The notes beneath the pieces are model-generated. The model had not been told where the DNA came from and did no database searches. It saw only the letters and a list, made by a program, of their open reading frames with translations. Positions 54,481 to 62,955 of a stretch of DNA of 64,000 nt are shown piece by piece. The DNA is from Nodularia sp. (in: cyanobacteria) (GTDB lineage Bacteria > Cyanobacteriota > Cyanobacteriia > Cyanobacteriales > Nostocaceae), in NCBI GenBank assembly GCA_007692755.1, contig REBL01000137.1, positions 1-64,000 of the forward strand, in the 5' to 3' direction. How positions within the stretch are numbered: position 1 is the first letter of the stretch; every line of letters starts with the position of its first letter. Position numbers and translations under genes: made by a program.

Positions 54481-55689
54481 ATGCTGGTATTTGAGGCAAA
54501 ACTTGAGGGTACAAACCAACAGTATCAGTCGCTTGATGAAGCGATGAGAACTGCGCGGTTTGTTCGCAATGCTTGCTTGAGATACTGGATGGACAATCAG
54601 GGTATTGGGCGATACGACCTGAGTAAATTCTGCGCTATCCTGGCCGCTAATACCGAGTTTCCTTGGGTAGCCAAGTTGAACTCGATGGCTCGTCAAGCTT
54701 CGGCTGAAAGAGCGTGGTCTGCCATTGCTAAATTTTTTGAGAACTGCAAGAAATCTCAACCAGGGAAAAAAGGTTATCCACGATTCAAGAAAGAGCAAAC
54801 GCATGGTTCTGTTGAGTACAAAACCAGCGGATGGAAGCTTTCTCATGAACGGAAATCCATCACTTTTAGCGATGGATTCAAAGCAGGAACTTTTAAGCTC
54901 TGGGGAACTCGTGGCCTGCATTTCTACCAATTGAAACAATTTAAGCGAGTGCGGGTTGTGCGTCGTGCTGATGGCTATTATTGCCAGTTTTGCATTGACC
55001 AAGAGCGAGTAGAAAGACGAGAGCCAACGGGTAAAACTATTGGTATTGATGTTGGTTTGAACCACTTCTACACCGATAGTAACGGGGAAACAGTTGCAAA
55101 CCCTAGATACCTGCGTAAGTCCGAGAAGTCTTTGAAACGGCTGCAACGTCGTTTGTCTAAAACTAAAAAGGGTTCTAACAATAGAATCAAGTTTAGAAAT
55201 AAACTTGCTCGTAAACACCTCAAAGTAAGTCGTCAGCGTAAAGATTTTGCCGTGAAAACAGCAAGGTGCGTAGTGAAGTCTAACGACCTCGTGGCGTATG
55301 AAGATTTGCAGGTGCGGAATATGGTCAAGAATCATCGCTTGGCTAAATCTATTAGTGATGTGTCGTGGTCGTTGTTCCGGCAATGGGTTGAGTATTTCGG
55401 CAAGGTTTTTGGTGTGGTAACAGTGGCAGTCCCACCACACTACACTAGTCAGAATTGCTCTAACTGTGGTGAGATTGTTAAAAAGACTCTTAGCACTAGA
55501 ACTCATGTTTGTCCTCATTGTGGGCATACCCAAGACCGGGATTGGAACGCGGCGCGGAACATTTTAGAACTCGGATTGAGTACGGCGGGTCACGTCGGAA
55601 CTAACGCCTCTGGAGACATCGACCTCTGCTTGGGTGGAGAAATCCCTCTAAGTAAGTCGAGTCGCGGAAAGAGGAAACCCAAGAAGTGA
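54481..55689 (+). CDS. tnpB: RNA-guided TnpB nuclease (IS200/IS605-type)
   Basis: A 402-residue protein when started at MLVFEAKLEG. N-terminal helix-turn-helix and wedge regions are followed by a split RuvC core: Asp190 in TIGIDVGLNH, Glu274 in VAYEDLQVRNM, and the third acidic site in DRDWNAARNI (352-354). A zinc ribbon lies between them (CSNCG ... CPHCG). All catalytic positions are intact. TnpB cuts DNA guided by a right-end omega RNA and helps retain the element after excision. A long antisense frame over it is a shadow. Confidence 0.93.
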   Translation: MLVFEAKLEGTNQQYQSLDEAMRTARFVRNACLRYWMDNQGIGRYDLSKFCAILAANTEFPWVAKLNSMARQASAERAWSAIAKFFENCKKSQPGKKGYPRFKKEQTHGSVEYKTSGWKLSHERKSITFSDGFKAGTFKLWGTRGLHFYQLKQFKRVRVVRRADGYYCQFCIDQERVERREPTGKTIGIDVGLNHFYTDSNGETVANPRYLRKSEKSLKRLQRRLSKTKKGSNNRIKFRNKLARKHLKVSRQRKDFAVKTARCVVKSNDLVAYEDLQVRNMVKNHRLAKSISDVSWSLFRQWVEYFGKVFGVVTVAVPPHYTSQNCSNCGEIVKKTLSTRTHVCPHCGHTQDRDWNAARNILELGLSTAGHVGTNASGDIDLCLGGEIPLSKSSRGKRKPKK

Positions 55690-55730
55690 TTCTTGGAATC
55701 ACCGTGGCTTCAGCCCGGTGAGGATGTCAA
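55560..55730 (+). ncRNA. Predicted omega RNA (reRNA) of TnpB
   Basis: In this family the guide scaffold overlaps the 3' end of tnpB and finishes at the right end of the element. The region contains stem-forming AAGAAGTGATTCTT and the terminal CACCG/CGGTG hairpin. The guide would be the flanking bases after 55730 (AACAAGATACTCAAGCCCGG). The 5' boundary is a guess from related elements. Confidence 0.55.
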
Positions 55731-56162
55731 AACAAGATACTCAAGCCCGGACTACCAGCTTATACCATTTTTTTCCCACGAAAATCAGTTATTTCAGGCT
55801 ATTGGCTACTAGCTTTAGATCACTAGCGATCGCTGGCTAATAGTGAAAAAATCAAACTTGAATGTCTGAAAATCCATAATCATATTTAATTACTTCTGTC
55901 AAGGCTTAAGTCCTATATGGGTAAAAGTCGAGTCAATAGAACTTTGTCAGAACTTTACCATCAAATAAATAGGAATAATTATTAGTATATCCAAGCATTC
56001 TTGATGCTAATTAGCAAGTATAAAACTGATTATATACTGCTTTTAGGGATTGTTTTTATATTTAATCCGGGGAAATACCTTCTTAATTTAATAGAAATAT
56101 TTCTCATCAATATAGAATTTATTCTCAAAAAAATCTTGTGGATAAATCCAAATTAAACAATA

Positions 56163-56192
56163 CATAACCTCATCTTAATGCTTGTTACCTAA
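56163..56192 (+). promoter_or_regulatory. Candidate PHO box upstream of phoX; otherwise empty 55731-56399
   Basis: CATAACCT-cat-CTTAATGC-ttg-TTACCTAA is three 8-mers at 11-base spacing, resembling the cyanobacterial PHO box (PyTTAAPyPy repeats). The match is imperfect, especially in the third unit. It is about 210 bases before the phoX start, where SphR/PhoB would activate under phosphate limitation. The rest of 55731-56399 is AT-rich with no gene seen. Confidence 0.4.
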
Positions 56193-56399
56193 ATTGAAAC
56201 GGACTGGATAAATTTTGTCTGCGTCAGCAGTACAAGCGCAATTTTACTTGTTATTAACTGAAAACAAATGAGAATGGCGGAAGTTCTCAATATCTGAGTT
56301 TTTTCTGTCAAGATGTAGAGTTTTTCTTTACTAGATTGCACTAGTCATTAAGAAATTAGCTGAATAACAACTGCGTAAACTTCAAATGGAGAACACAAA

Positions 56400-58613
56400 A
56401 TGAAAGGTTACCATCACCCCAAGAACGATATAACCATCAATCCATCCGGTAACGAGTCAATCCTGAACGTGATTGGACGTAATATGAAGCGTCGGCGCTT
56501 TGTGATCACAGCTGCAGGAGCTTCAGCTTTTACCGTCCTAAGCGATATGACTCTCGGTGGTTTTCTCCAAACCGTGGAAGCAGCACCAGTTCCAGCCGGA
56601 CTAGGATTCCCTGGTATGGGCTTCGAGAGCATTGAGCCAAATCGTCTTAACCCAGCAACAGGACTACTAGAGAAGGATCTTGTCACCGTTCCCAAAGGTT
56701 ACACAGCCAGAATACTATCTGCTTGGGGTGATCCAATCATGCCAGGTGGGCCAGATTGGTTACCAAATGCTTCCCAAGATGCAGCAGCACAAGAAAAGCA
56801 GGTGGGGATGAACCAAGATGGTATGCACTTCTTCCCTCTCCCCGGACGCAGCTTTCTCAACAGGACAGCAGGTTTGCCAGTACCTGTTGAAGGTCGCGCT
56901 TACAACAATCGGGGGATACTCTGTGTAAACCACGAATACACCCAAGAATACTTCCTGCATACCGACAGTAATGATGTTAATGACACCGAAATGACCATTG
57001 AGAAAGCCCGGAAGTCTCAGGCTGCTCATGGCGTTTCTATCCAAGATATATCCAAGGACAGATTTGGCAATAACTGGAGTGTTGATCGTAATTCCCGTTA
57101 TGGTCGCCGCATCACGGCTAACACAGAAATGCGAGTTTCTGGGCCTGCGGCAGGTGATGCACTGATGAAATCTAGGAAATTTTCCATTCAACCTGATGGA
57201 TCAGTTGAAAATGGTACCAACGATGGCTACACAGCTTACGGCACCATCAACAACTGCGCCCACGGTGTAACTCCCTGGGGTACTTACCTCACCTGTGAAG
57301 AAAACTTTCAAGGTTATTTTGCTAACCCTACATTTAATAACCCGGAAAATGAAGATTTAAATGACGAAGTCCTGGAAAGTCTAGGTCTGGAAGCTAAAAA
57401 AGCTGACATCATCAATGGACAGAAACGCTACGGTATCCCCGTGCGGTCTACCCGTTATCGCTGGGCTGAGGTTGATCCACGCTGGGATGCTTTTTACAAT
57501 CCTATGGAACCCCACTTATTTGGTTGGGTAGTTGAGATTGATCCTTATGATCCCAACAGCAAGCCAGTCAAGCGCACTTCAATGGGTCGAATCAGACATG
57601 AGAGCGCTCAATATGTTGTAGATGACAACAACGTTCTAGCTTTCTACATGGGTGACGATAACAGAAACGAATATATCTATAAGTTCGTTTGCTCTCGTCA
57701 ATACAATACTAGAGTTCGGGGTGCTAACCGCGACTTGCTTGATCATGGTATTCTCTACGTTGCTAAGTTCAACGATGATGGTAGTGGCCAATGGCTACCT
57801 TTGGTCTGGAATCAAGGTGGTTTAACACCAGAAAACGGATTTAGTAACCAAGCTGAAGTGCTGGTTAAAACTAGACAGGCTGCGGATAGAGTTGGCGCAA
57901 CCATGATGGATCGCCCAGAGTGGATGGCTGTACGTCCCCGAATTGGTGGATTCAATGAAGTTGAGGTTTACTGTACATTGACCAACAATAATCTTCGTGT
58001 AGAAGAAGGTGCAGCAAATGCCTCAGTGAATAACCAAGACGGCACAACCCCTGGCGGTACTGCGAATCCTCCCGTTGATGCTGCTAACCCACGTCCTGAT
58101 AACGTTTACGGTCATGTTATCCGTTGGCGTGAAACTGGCCGCAGCGTTGCAGCTACCACCTTCGAGTGGGATATTTATGTTTTGTGTGGTGACAAACTTG
58201 ACCCAAACCCAATTCGTAAAGGAAATATCAATGGTGACGACTTTGGCGCACCAGATGGTATGTGGTTCGACTACTACGGTCGTCTTTGGATTCAAACTGA
58301 CCATGCGGGTAACGGTCGCGGTATTTGGGAAAATATTGGTGGTAACTCAATGGTGTGTGCCAACCCTAATGACCCTAGAGAAATTAAGCTTTTCTTGAGC
58401 AGCCCCACAGATTGTGAAGTGACTGGTGTGATTACTACACCCGATGGTAGAACCATGTTCGTCGGTATTCAGCACCCAGGCGATCGCGGAACTTTTGACG
58501 CTCCTACAAGCCGCAGCAACTGGCCACACAGCCAAGGTTATGGCCCACAAGGTCGCCCCCGTTCAGCGACAGTGGTGGTCACCAAAAATGACGGTGGCAT
58601 TATTGGTGAATAG
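56400..58613 (+). CDS. phoX: PhoX family (DUF839) alkaline phosphatase, Tat-exported
   Basis: A 737-residue phosphatase of the Ca/Fe-dependent PhoX class. A twin-arginine-type signal lies inside the N-terminus (NMKRRRFVITAAGASAFTVL). Conserved parts include GILCVNHEYTQEY, NCAHGVTPWGTYLTCEENFQ, RHESAQ, DDNRNEYIYKFV and DGMWFDYYGRLWIQTD. The start at 56400 is supported by TGGAGAA just upstream; it leaves about 28 residues before the Arg cluster. The enzyme would release phosphate from organic esters outside the plasma membrane. A strong terminator follows. Confidence 0.9.
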   Translation: MKGYHHPKNDITINPSGNESILNVIGRNMKRRRFVITAAGASAFTVLSDMTLGGFLQTVEAAPVPAGLGFPGMGFESIEPNRLNPATGLLEKDLVTVPKGYTARILSAWGDPIMPGGPDWLPNASQDAAAQEKQVGMNQDGMHFFPLPGRSFLNRTAGLPVPVEGRAYNNRGILCVNHEYTQEYFLHTDSNDVNDTEMTIEKARKSQAAHGVSIQDISKDRFGNNWSVDRNSRYGRRITANTEMRVSGPAAGDALMKSRKFSIQPDGSVENGTNDGYTAYGTINNCAHGVTPWGTYLTCEENFQGYFANPTFNNPENEDLNDEVLESLGLEAKKADIINGQKRYGIPVRSTRYRWAEVDPRWDAFYNPMEPHLFGWVVEIDPYDPNSKPVKRTSMGRIRHESAQYVVDDNNVLAFYMGDDNRNEYIYKFVCSRQYNTRVRGANRDLLDHGILYVAKFNDDGSGQWLPLVWNQGGLTPENGFSNQAEVLVKTRQAADRVGATMMDRPEWMAVRPRIGGFNEVEVYCTLTNNNLRVEEGAANASVNNQDGTTPGGTANPPVDAANPRPDNVYGHVIRWRETGRSVAATTFEWDIYVLCGDKLDPNPIRKGNINGDDFGAPDGMWFDYYGRLWIQTDHAGNGRGIWENIGGNSMVCANPNDPREIKLFLSSPTDCEVTGVITTPDGRTMFVGIQHPGDRGTFDAPTSRSNWPHSQGYGPQGRPRSATVVVTKNDGGIIGE

Positions 58614-58695
58614 CTGTCAATTAGTTTAGCGATCGCCTAAAGTCCTGAGCGACCTGGGCATCGCACCTCAATTATTAAAAGGTTAATAACGGTTT

Positions 58696-58737
58696 ATTAC
58701 TTGCTTTCTTGTATTTAAAGTCACGAAAGCAAGTAAT
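58696..58737 (+). terminator. Intrinsic terminator after phoX
   Basis: ATTACTTGCTTTC and GAAAGCAAGTAAT are perfect 13-base arms around a 16-base loop, followed by TTATTATTCTT. It lies about 80 bases beyond the phoX stop. Confidence 0.75.
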
Positions 58738-58924
58738 TTATTATTCTTCAATAAATGCGATGGCTATACACAAGCTCATCTTAATAGTAATTGTCTAAAT
58801 TAAGTTCTCTATGATAATTTTTATATTTTTGTCCAATCTGCTCCAATATTTTTAATATATAGCAAAAATATGCTTCACTCTCATATTTTGCACTAGACAA
58901 CTGGAAGTCACGGCTAGGCTCGTC

Positions 58925-58962
58925 GAAAACCTTAGTTTTCTTTTAGTCCGCGCAGGCGGACT
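58925..58962. repeat. Double-hairpin dispersed repeat
   Basis: GAAAAC-CTTA-GTTTTC at 58925-58940 is followed by AGTCCGC-GCAG-GCGGACT at 58945-58962. The surrounding 58738-59076 stretch is AT-rich without a gene. The second hairpin resembles the one at 44524. Confidence 0.5.
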
Positions 58963-59076
58963 TAGTTTGCATAGTCACAATTTCTAATCGCTAGGAATAG
59001 GCGCTTTTGAAATTAAAGATAATAAATTCAAATATTTTCATCTAAATAATTAATTATTAAATTAAATCTATCTATC

Positions 59077-59229
59077 TATAGGATTCATATTTGATTTATC
59101 AAATACACGTAGGGTGTGTTATTGAGGAGAGTACGGCACCAAGACCACAGAAGACGGTGCGTTAGGCTAAAGCCATAACACACCCTACATATATTTAGAT
59201 TTTTTCAATAATCAAATCGGATTCCTATA
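59077..59229. mobile_element. MITE-like element, copy 2
   Basis: A 153-base copy of the element at 24280-24431, with the same ends (TATAGGATTCATATTTGATT ... AATCGGATTCCTATA), the same internal GTAGGGTGTGTTAT pair and the same GAGGAGAGTACGGCACCAAG core. Differences cluster around 59141-59156. It lies in a long gene-free stretch upstream of the gene at 59639; 59230-59638 otherwise shows only AT-rich promoter-like DNA. Confidence 0.85.
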
Positions 59230-59638
59230 GATACTTTTCAACTAATAGCAGTTATCTGATTTTTATTTACAAAATCATCAAGGTATTTATGCTCTTTTGC
59301 TTTAAGATTAGGTTAATCTTCGTTTAAATTTTTGTTGGCATACTAATAAGTTAAAATTACAATTTTAACTACTTGACTAAGTGATTACTTTTAAGTAATA
59401 TGACTTTGTTAAAAGATTTACGCACCCTAAGTTTTCACCTAAACTTAACTTGATGTTTGCGAAAGTATAATGCTGTTCACTTGAGATACTGAAGAGTAAG
59501 CACACCTTAAATTCAACAGGTTGTGTTGATAAAACACTGGTGATAACAGTAACTGAAATAGTGAATTTTACCGTAGCACATCTTTAAGATGCGTAAATTG
59601 CAAGGAAATTAAAGTTTCAATAACAGGAATAAAAGTCG

Positions 59639-60055
59639 ATGAAATTAAACAAAAAAGTAGCGATCGCCTTAGTAGCAGTTTCCGCTAGTGTATTTGGTTT
59701 CAGTTCTGTAGCCTCTGCTGGTGAAGGCGGCGTTGCTGGTGCTGTAGCAGCTACACTTGACCATAATGGTTTAGTAACTGGAGTTGCTGCTGCTGGTGCT
59801 GTTGGTAAAAATGATGCAGCTGCTACAGCTACATCTCAACTTGGTATAGCAACAGCTTCCGCTTTGGGAAGCGCTGGCGTAATCGAATTAATCAGCGATG
59901 CTTTGAACTTTGAAGATGCAGAAAGTACTGAAAGCGAAATTTCCAGCATTGTAACTCTCAAAGGTAGTGCAGATACAGCTTTAGGAGATTTCCAAGCTAA
60001 CTTTATTGGTACCTTCACTGAAACCCCCATCGGATCTGTAGAAACTGGGCTTTAG
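59639..60055 (+). CDS. Small exported Ala/Gly-rich protein, unknown
   Basis: A 138-residue protein with a textbook signal peptide (MKLNKKVAIALVAVSASVFG, cleavage after VASA). The mature part is rich in Ala, Gly, Thr and Ser, then acidic (FEDAESTESEISSIV), with no cysteines and no domain I recognise. AGGAA lies upstream of the ATG. It has its own terminator at 60197, so it is a single transcript. Low complexity and secretion suggest an extracellular or periplasmic structural role (inference). Confidence 0.65.
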   Translation: MKLNKKVAIALVAVSASVFGFSSVASAGEGGVAGAVAATLDHNGLVTGVAAAGAVGKNDAAATATSQLGIATASALGSAGVIELISDALNFEDAESTESEISSIVTLKGSADTALGDFQANFIGTFTETPIGSVETGL

Positions 60056-60196
60056 TGTCTCAAGTTCTTCATCATTTGCTTGATTGAGAGTAATTTTCAA
60101 TCTCTCATCCACTTAATGCAACTAGTGTTGAACTAAGTTATTTAGAAAGTATCTAAGTCGAAAAGAATAACTAGGGTATCAAGAGTAAAAAACTAA

Positions 60197-60225
60197 TATC
60201 AGGAGTCAGACTGATACTTTTTTTT
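60197..60225 (+). terminator. Intrinsic terminator of the small exported protein gene
   Basis: TATCAG-GAGTCAGA-CTGATA is followed by C and a run of eight T. It lies about 140 bases beyond the stop at 60055. Confidence 0.8.
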
Positions 60226-60261
60226 AATTCTTTCAACCCTAAATGTCTTGTGTTGGTCGGT

Positions 60262-60288
60262 TAGAGGCACGATTGCCACGTGTCTCTA
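60262..60288. repeat. TAGAGGCACG palindrome
   Basis: TAGAGGCACG and CGTGTCTCTA pair with one mismatch around 7 bases. It is of the same kind as the palindrome at 18496 and is likely a dispersed repeat. The remaining sequence to 60449 is AT-rich upstream DNA. Confidence 0.45.
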
Positions 60289-60449
60289 GCTTATCTTATC
60301 AAAAAATCATTGATGACTAATTCTGACAAAACAAAAAATTTCTACATCAATCTACATCAAGAATAATAGTCGAAGTTTATAAAAATAAAATACACAAGAA
60401 AAATCTGATTTTGCCGGGTGTACACTACCGTTTGTTATAAATCTTTGCA

Positions 60450-62888
60450 ATGATTTTGTTTCACACAAACATCAAGCTGACATTTGTATTATTGTTTAGT
60501 TCAGCAACCATATTTTTTGCTAAAACGGCTAGCGCTGAAACATCTGCAAACACATTGGAACTGGACAACTTAAATAATAATCGCCAATTAGAACTATCCG
60601 CTAACTCTGAAGAAAAAAAGACCAATCATACCCCAGAAGATACTTCTACATTAATTGCCAATGTGGAATCTTTGAGGATGATGTCAGCTTTAGATACGCA
60701 ATTACCAGCCTCTACATCTAATTTTACTCAACAGACACAAGTAGCAGATTTAGCCGAAGCTAATTCCCAGATCCCGCTTTGTGTTCCCAGCAATGACCAA
60801 CAACTAAAATTTCCTGTAGTTACGGACTTAGCCCAAAGTAATTTTCAAGTTCAGTCTTGTACTCCCAATAAAATTAGTCAAGCTGGATCTAAACAGTTAG
60901 ATCCATTAGATCCCCCAACAGATCCACAACCTAGAGTTGATGAATTGGATCTTGATCAAAAATTACCAACAGAACCAATACCCCAAGAACAAGAATATAT
61001 TATTCCGCCGAGAACTGCAAATGAGCAAAAAATTCATCCCCGCACAACTACCTTCCCGTTAAATGGTGCATTAATTAATCATTTAACTGAAAGACAATTA
61101 AGTTTAGGTTCTAGCTTTAGTAATAACCAAAATACTATTTTCAATATTAATGGACTTGTCAAGCTTAACGGAATTGTTAAAGAAAATTTGACAACAAATA
61201 ATATTTTTACTGTAGACCAAACAGGAGAATATTTGCAGTTGCAAACGGTGGGAAAAAGCAGAGAAGTTGCTGTGGATTTCCGAGAACCCCGAACTATGCT
61301 GGGTACACGACTGCAATTCAGCATGACGGCTTCATGTAACTTGCTTGGTGGTAACCCAGACCAAATATGTACATATATTCCTGGTCTAAAATCTGCGGAT
61401 ATCAATCCTGATACTCTGACACCTACTCGGTTTATTCAAACTGCAAAAGTAGGTGATGTACTAGAACCAGAAACATTAGCTGCAATTCGCCAACCGGGTT
61501 TTCAATCTGGGGTGAATGGTCAAGAAGTAGGTGTAGACTTATTTTCACCAAATACAGGTTCATTTGTTGGTAATAGTCACGGAAATAAACTTTCTCTCAG
61601 CAGAAGAGAAGATATAGAAAATACACCCGCAGCAATTTATTCTAGAGTTAGACAAATTGTCCAAGTCAACGACCGCGAAGCTGTAATGGGTCGGACAGTA
61701 CGAGGGTTTAGCTTTATTTTAAATGATGATAATACTTTATTAAATACGGTTTTGCAACTGGGATATAATTTTTTACCAGATATCATACCTAATATTGCAG
61801 GGTCAGAAAACAGAGTCAATTCAAATGTTAACAATAATTTGTTTCTAGCTGCTAATAATGTCAGACTTCCTGCTAATAGTTTAACTGCTTATCATGGAGG
61901 AATGGCTAGAGCGCAGAGTGTCCCACGAACAGCGACAAATTTGGGACAAGTGCCTGCTGCTAGATTCAATAGTCTTTGGTTGGGTGCATCACCTGTGATC
62001 AAACGCAGTTCTAATATTACTACTCGTTTTGAACAAGTTAGCCCCCGGACAGTTTCAGCCTCTGGTGGTGGAGAAGGGGGATATGATTCTAATGTGAGTT
62101 TGGTTTCTAGTATTAACAATGAAGCTTTTTCTCAACTTGAGTTACAGAATTTATACACTCAGGTTTACGTTACAGCCTTCAATCAAGAAGTTAATAATGT
62201 GACAACTAATAAATATAGAGAAGAAACAAAATATGCGCCCCATCTGAGTTTTACAGGAAATATCACTGGGACACAGGAAGCCGTGAGATATTATACTGGT
62301 GTGATCAGTGCAGACGAAATTAAAGCTTATGGTGGCGTAGATTTTACTAAAAATACCTCCAATGGATGGAATTTTTCAGGCGGTGTAATCGGCTATATTA
62401 ATCCAGATATTGATTACTACAGTCAAATAACAGGTAGTGTTGGTAAACGGATTCGCTTTAGTCGCAATAGTAATTTAGTCATATCCACTGGAATTAATTA
62501 TGCTTTTGATCGAGAAACTCGACCCAACGACTTTGTGAATTCATTTACACTTAGCGCCAGAGCAAATTTAGGTAATGTTTGGTTTGGTTTAACTAACTAT
62601 TTTGGAGATTTTTTACCAGATTCAGTTAAAAATACTCTGGTAACAAGTGTGGGTATTCAATTTAGTGAACGTTTTTCTTTGTCAGGATACTTTAATCCTA
62701 TCAATGAAAATGCGGCTCGTTCTGTTTATGGTGCAGGAGCAAGATTTCGGCTAGGTACAAGTCAGAATAGTCCTACACTCAACCTATCCTGGCGAAATAA
62801 TGACTACGATTTTGGCAGAGATAGTGCTAACAATAAATTGAACATAAATGAGAATATATTTACTGTGTTGTTAAGGGGTAATTTTTAA
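60450..62888 (+). CDS. Exported protein with probable C-terminal outer-membrane barrel, unknown
   Basis: An 812-residue protein. The signal peptide ends near KTASA. Residues 30-210 are low-complexity, Asn/Gln/Pro-rich and probably disordered. From about 210 on, beta-rich sequence appears. The last 250 residues show alternating amphipathic strands (SVGKRIRFSRNSNLVISTGI, SFTLSARANLGNVWFGLTNY) and end in Phe (VLLRGNF), the usual outer-membrane insertion signal. I do not recognise the family. It follows the small exported protein gene by about 400 bases; a functional link is only suggested by proximity. Confidence 0.65.
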   Translation: MILFHTNIKLTFVLLFSSATIFFAKTASAETSANTLELDNLNNNRQLELSANSEEKKTNHTPEDTSTLIANVESLRMMSALDTQLPASTSNFTQQTQVADLAEANSQIPLCVPSNDQQLKFPVVTDLAQSNFQVQSCTPNKISQAGSKQLDPLDPPTDPQPRVDELDLDQKLPTEPIPQEQEYIIPPRTANEQKIHPRTTTFPLNGALINHLTERQLSLGSSFSNNQNTIFNINGLVKLNGIVKENLTTNNIFTVDQTGEYLQLQTVGKSREVAVDFREPRTMLGTRLQFSMTASCNLLGGNPDQICTYIPGLKSADINPDTLTPTRFIQTAKVGDVLEPETLAAIRQPGFQSGVNGQEVGVDLFSPNTGSFVGNSHGNKLSLSRREDIENTPAAIYSRVRQIVQVNDREAVMGRTVRGFSFILNDDNTLLNTVLQLGYNFLPDIIPNIAGSENRVNSNVNNNLFLAANNVRLPANSLTAYHGGMARAQSVPRTATNLGQVPAARFNSLWLGASPVIKRSSNITTRFEQVSPRTVSASGGGEGGYDSNVSLVSSINNEAFSQLELQNLYTQVYVTAFNQEVNNVTTNKYREETKYAPHLSFTGNITGTQEAVRYYTGVISADEIKAYGGVDFTKNTSNGWNFSGGVIGYINPDIDYYSQITGSVGKRIRFSRNSNLVISTGINYAFDRETRPNDFVNSFTLSARANLGNVWFGLTNYFGDFLPDSVKNTLVTSVGIQFSERFSLSGYFNPINENAARSVYGAGARFRLGTSQNSPTLNLSWRNNDYDFGRDSANNKLNINENIFTVLLRGNF

Positions 62889-62955
62889 AGCGGGTTTTTC
62901 ACCTACATATCTTATAATAATGACTCATTCTTTGTTTTTCTAACTGGAGAAACCA

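Larger units (their letters stand above)
54398..55730 (+). mobile_element. tnpB-only IS200/IS605-group (IS1341-type) element
   Basis: The left end is a hairpin AAAGCC(CC)GTCGT-TCT-ACGACGGCTTT at 54398-54424. The right end is CACCG-T-GGC-TTCA-GCC-CGGTG, then AGGATGTCAA, ending near 55730. It carries an intact tnpB and no tnpA, so movement would need a transposase in trans. Exact cleavage sites cannot be fixed by eye. Confidence 0.75.

Noticed and set aside
54439-55533. 364-codon open frame on the minus strand
   Set aside because: It lies wholly antisense to tnpB, whose catalytic and zinc motifs are intact in the sense frame; the antisense product has no recognisable motif.
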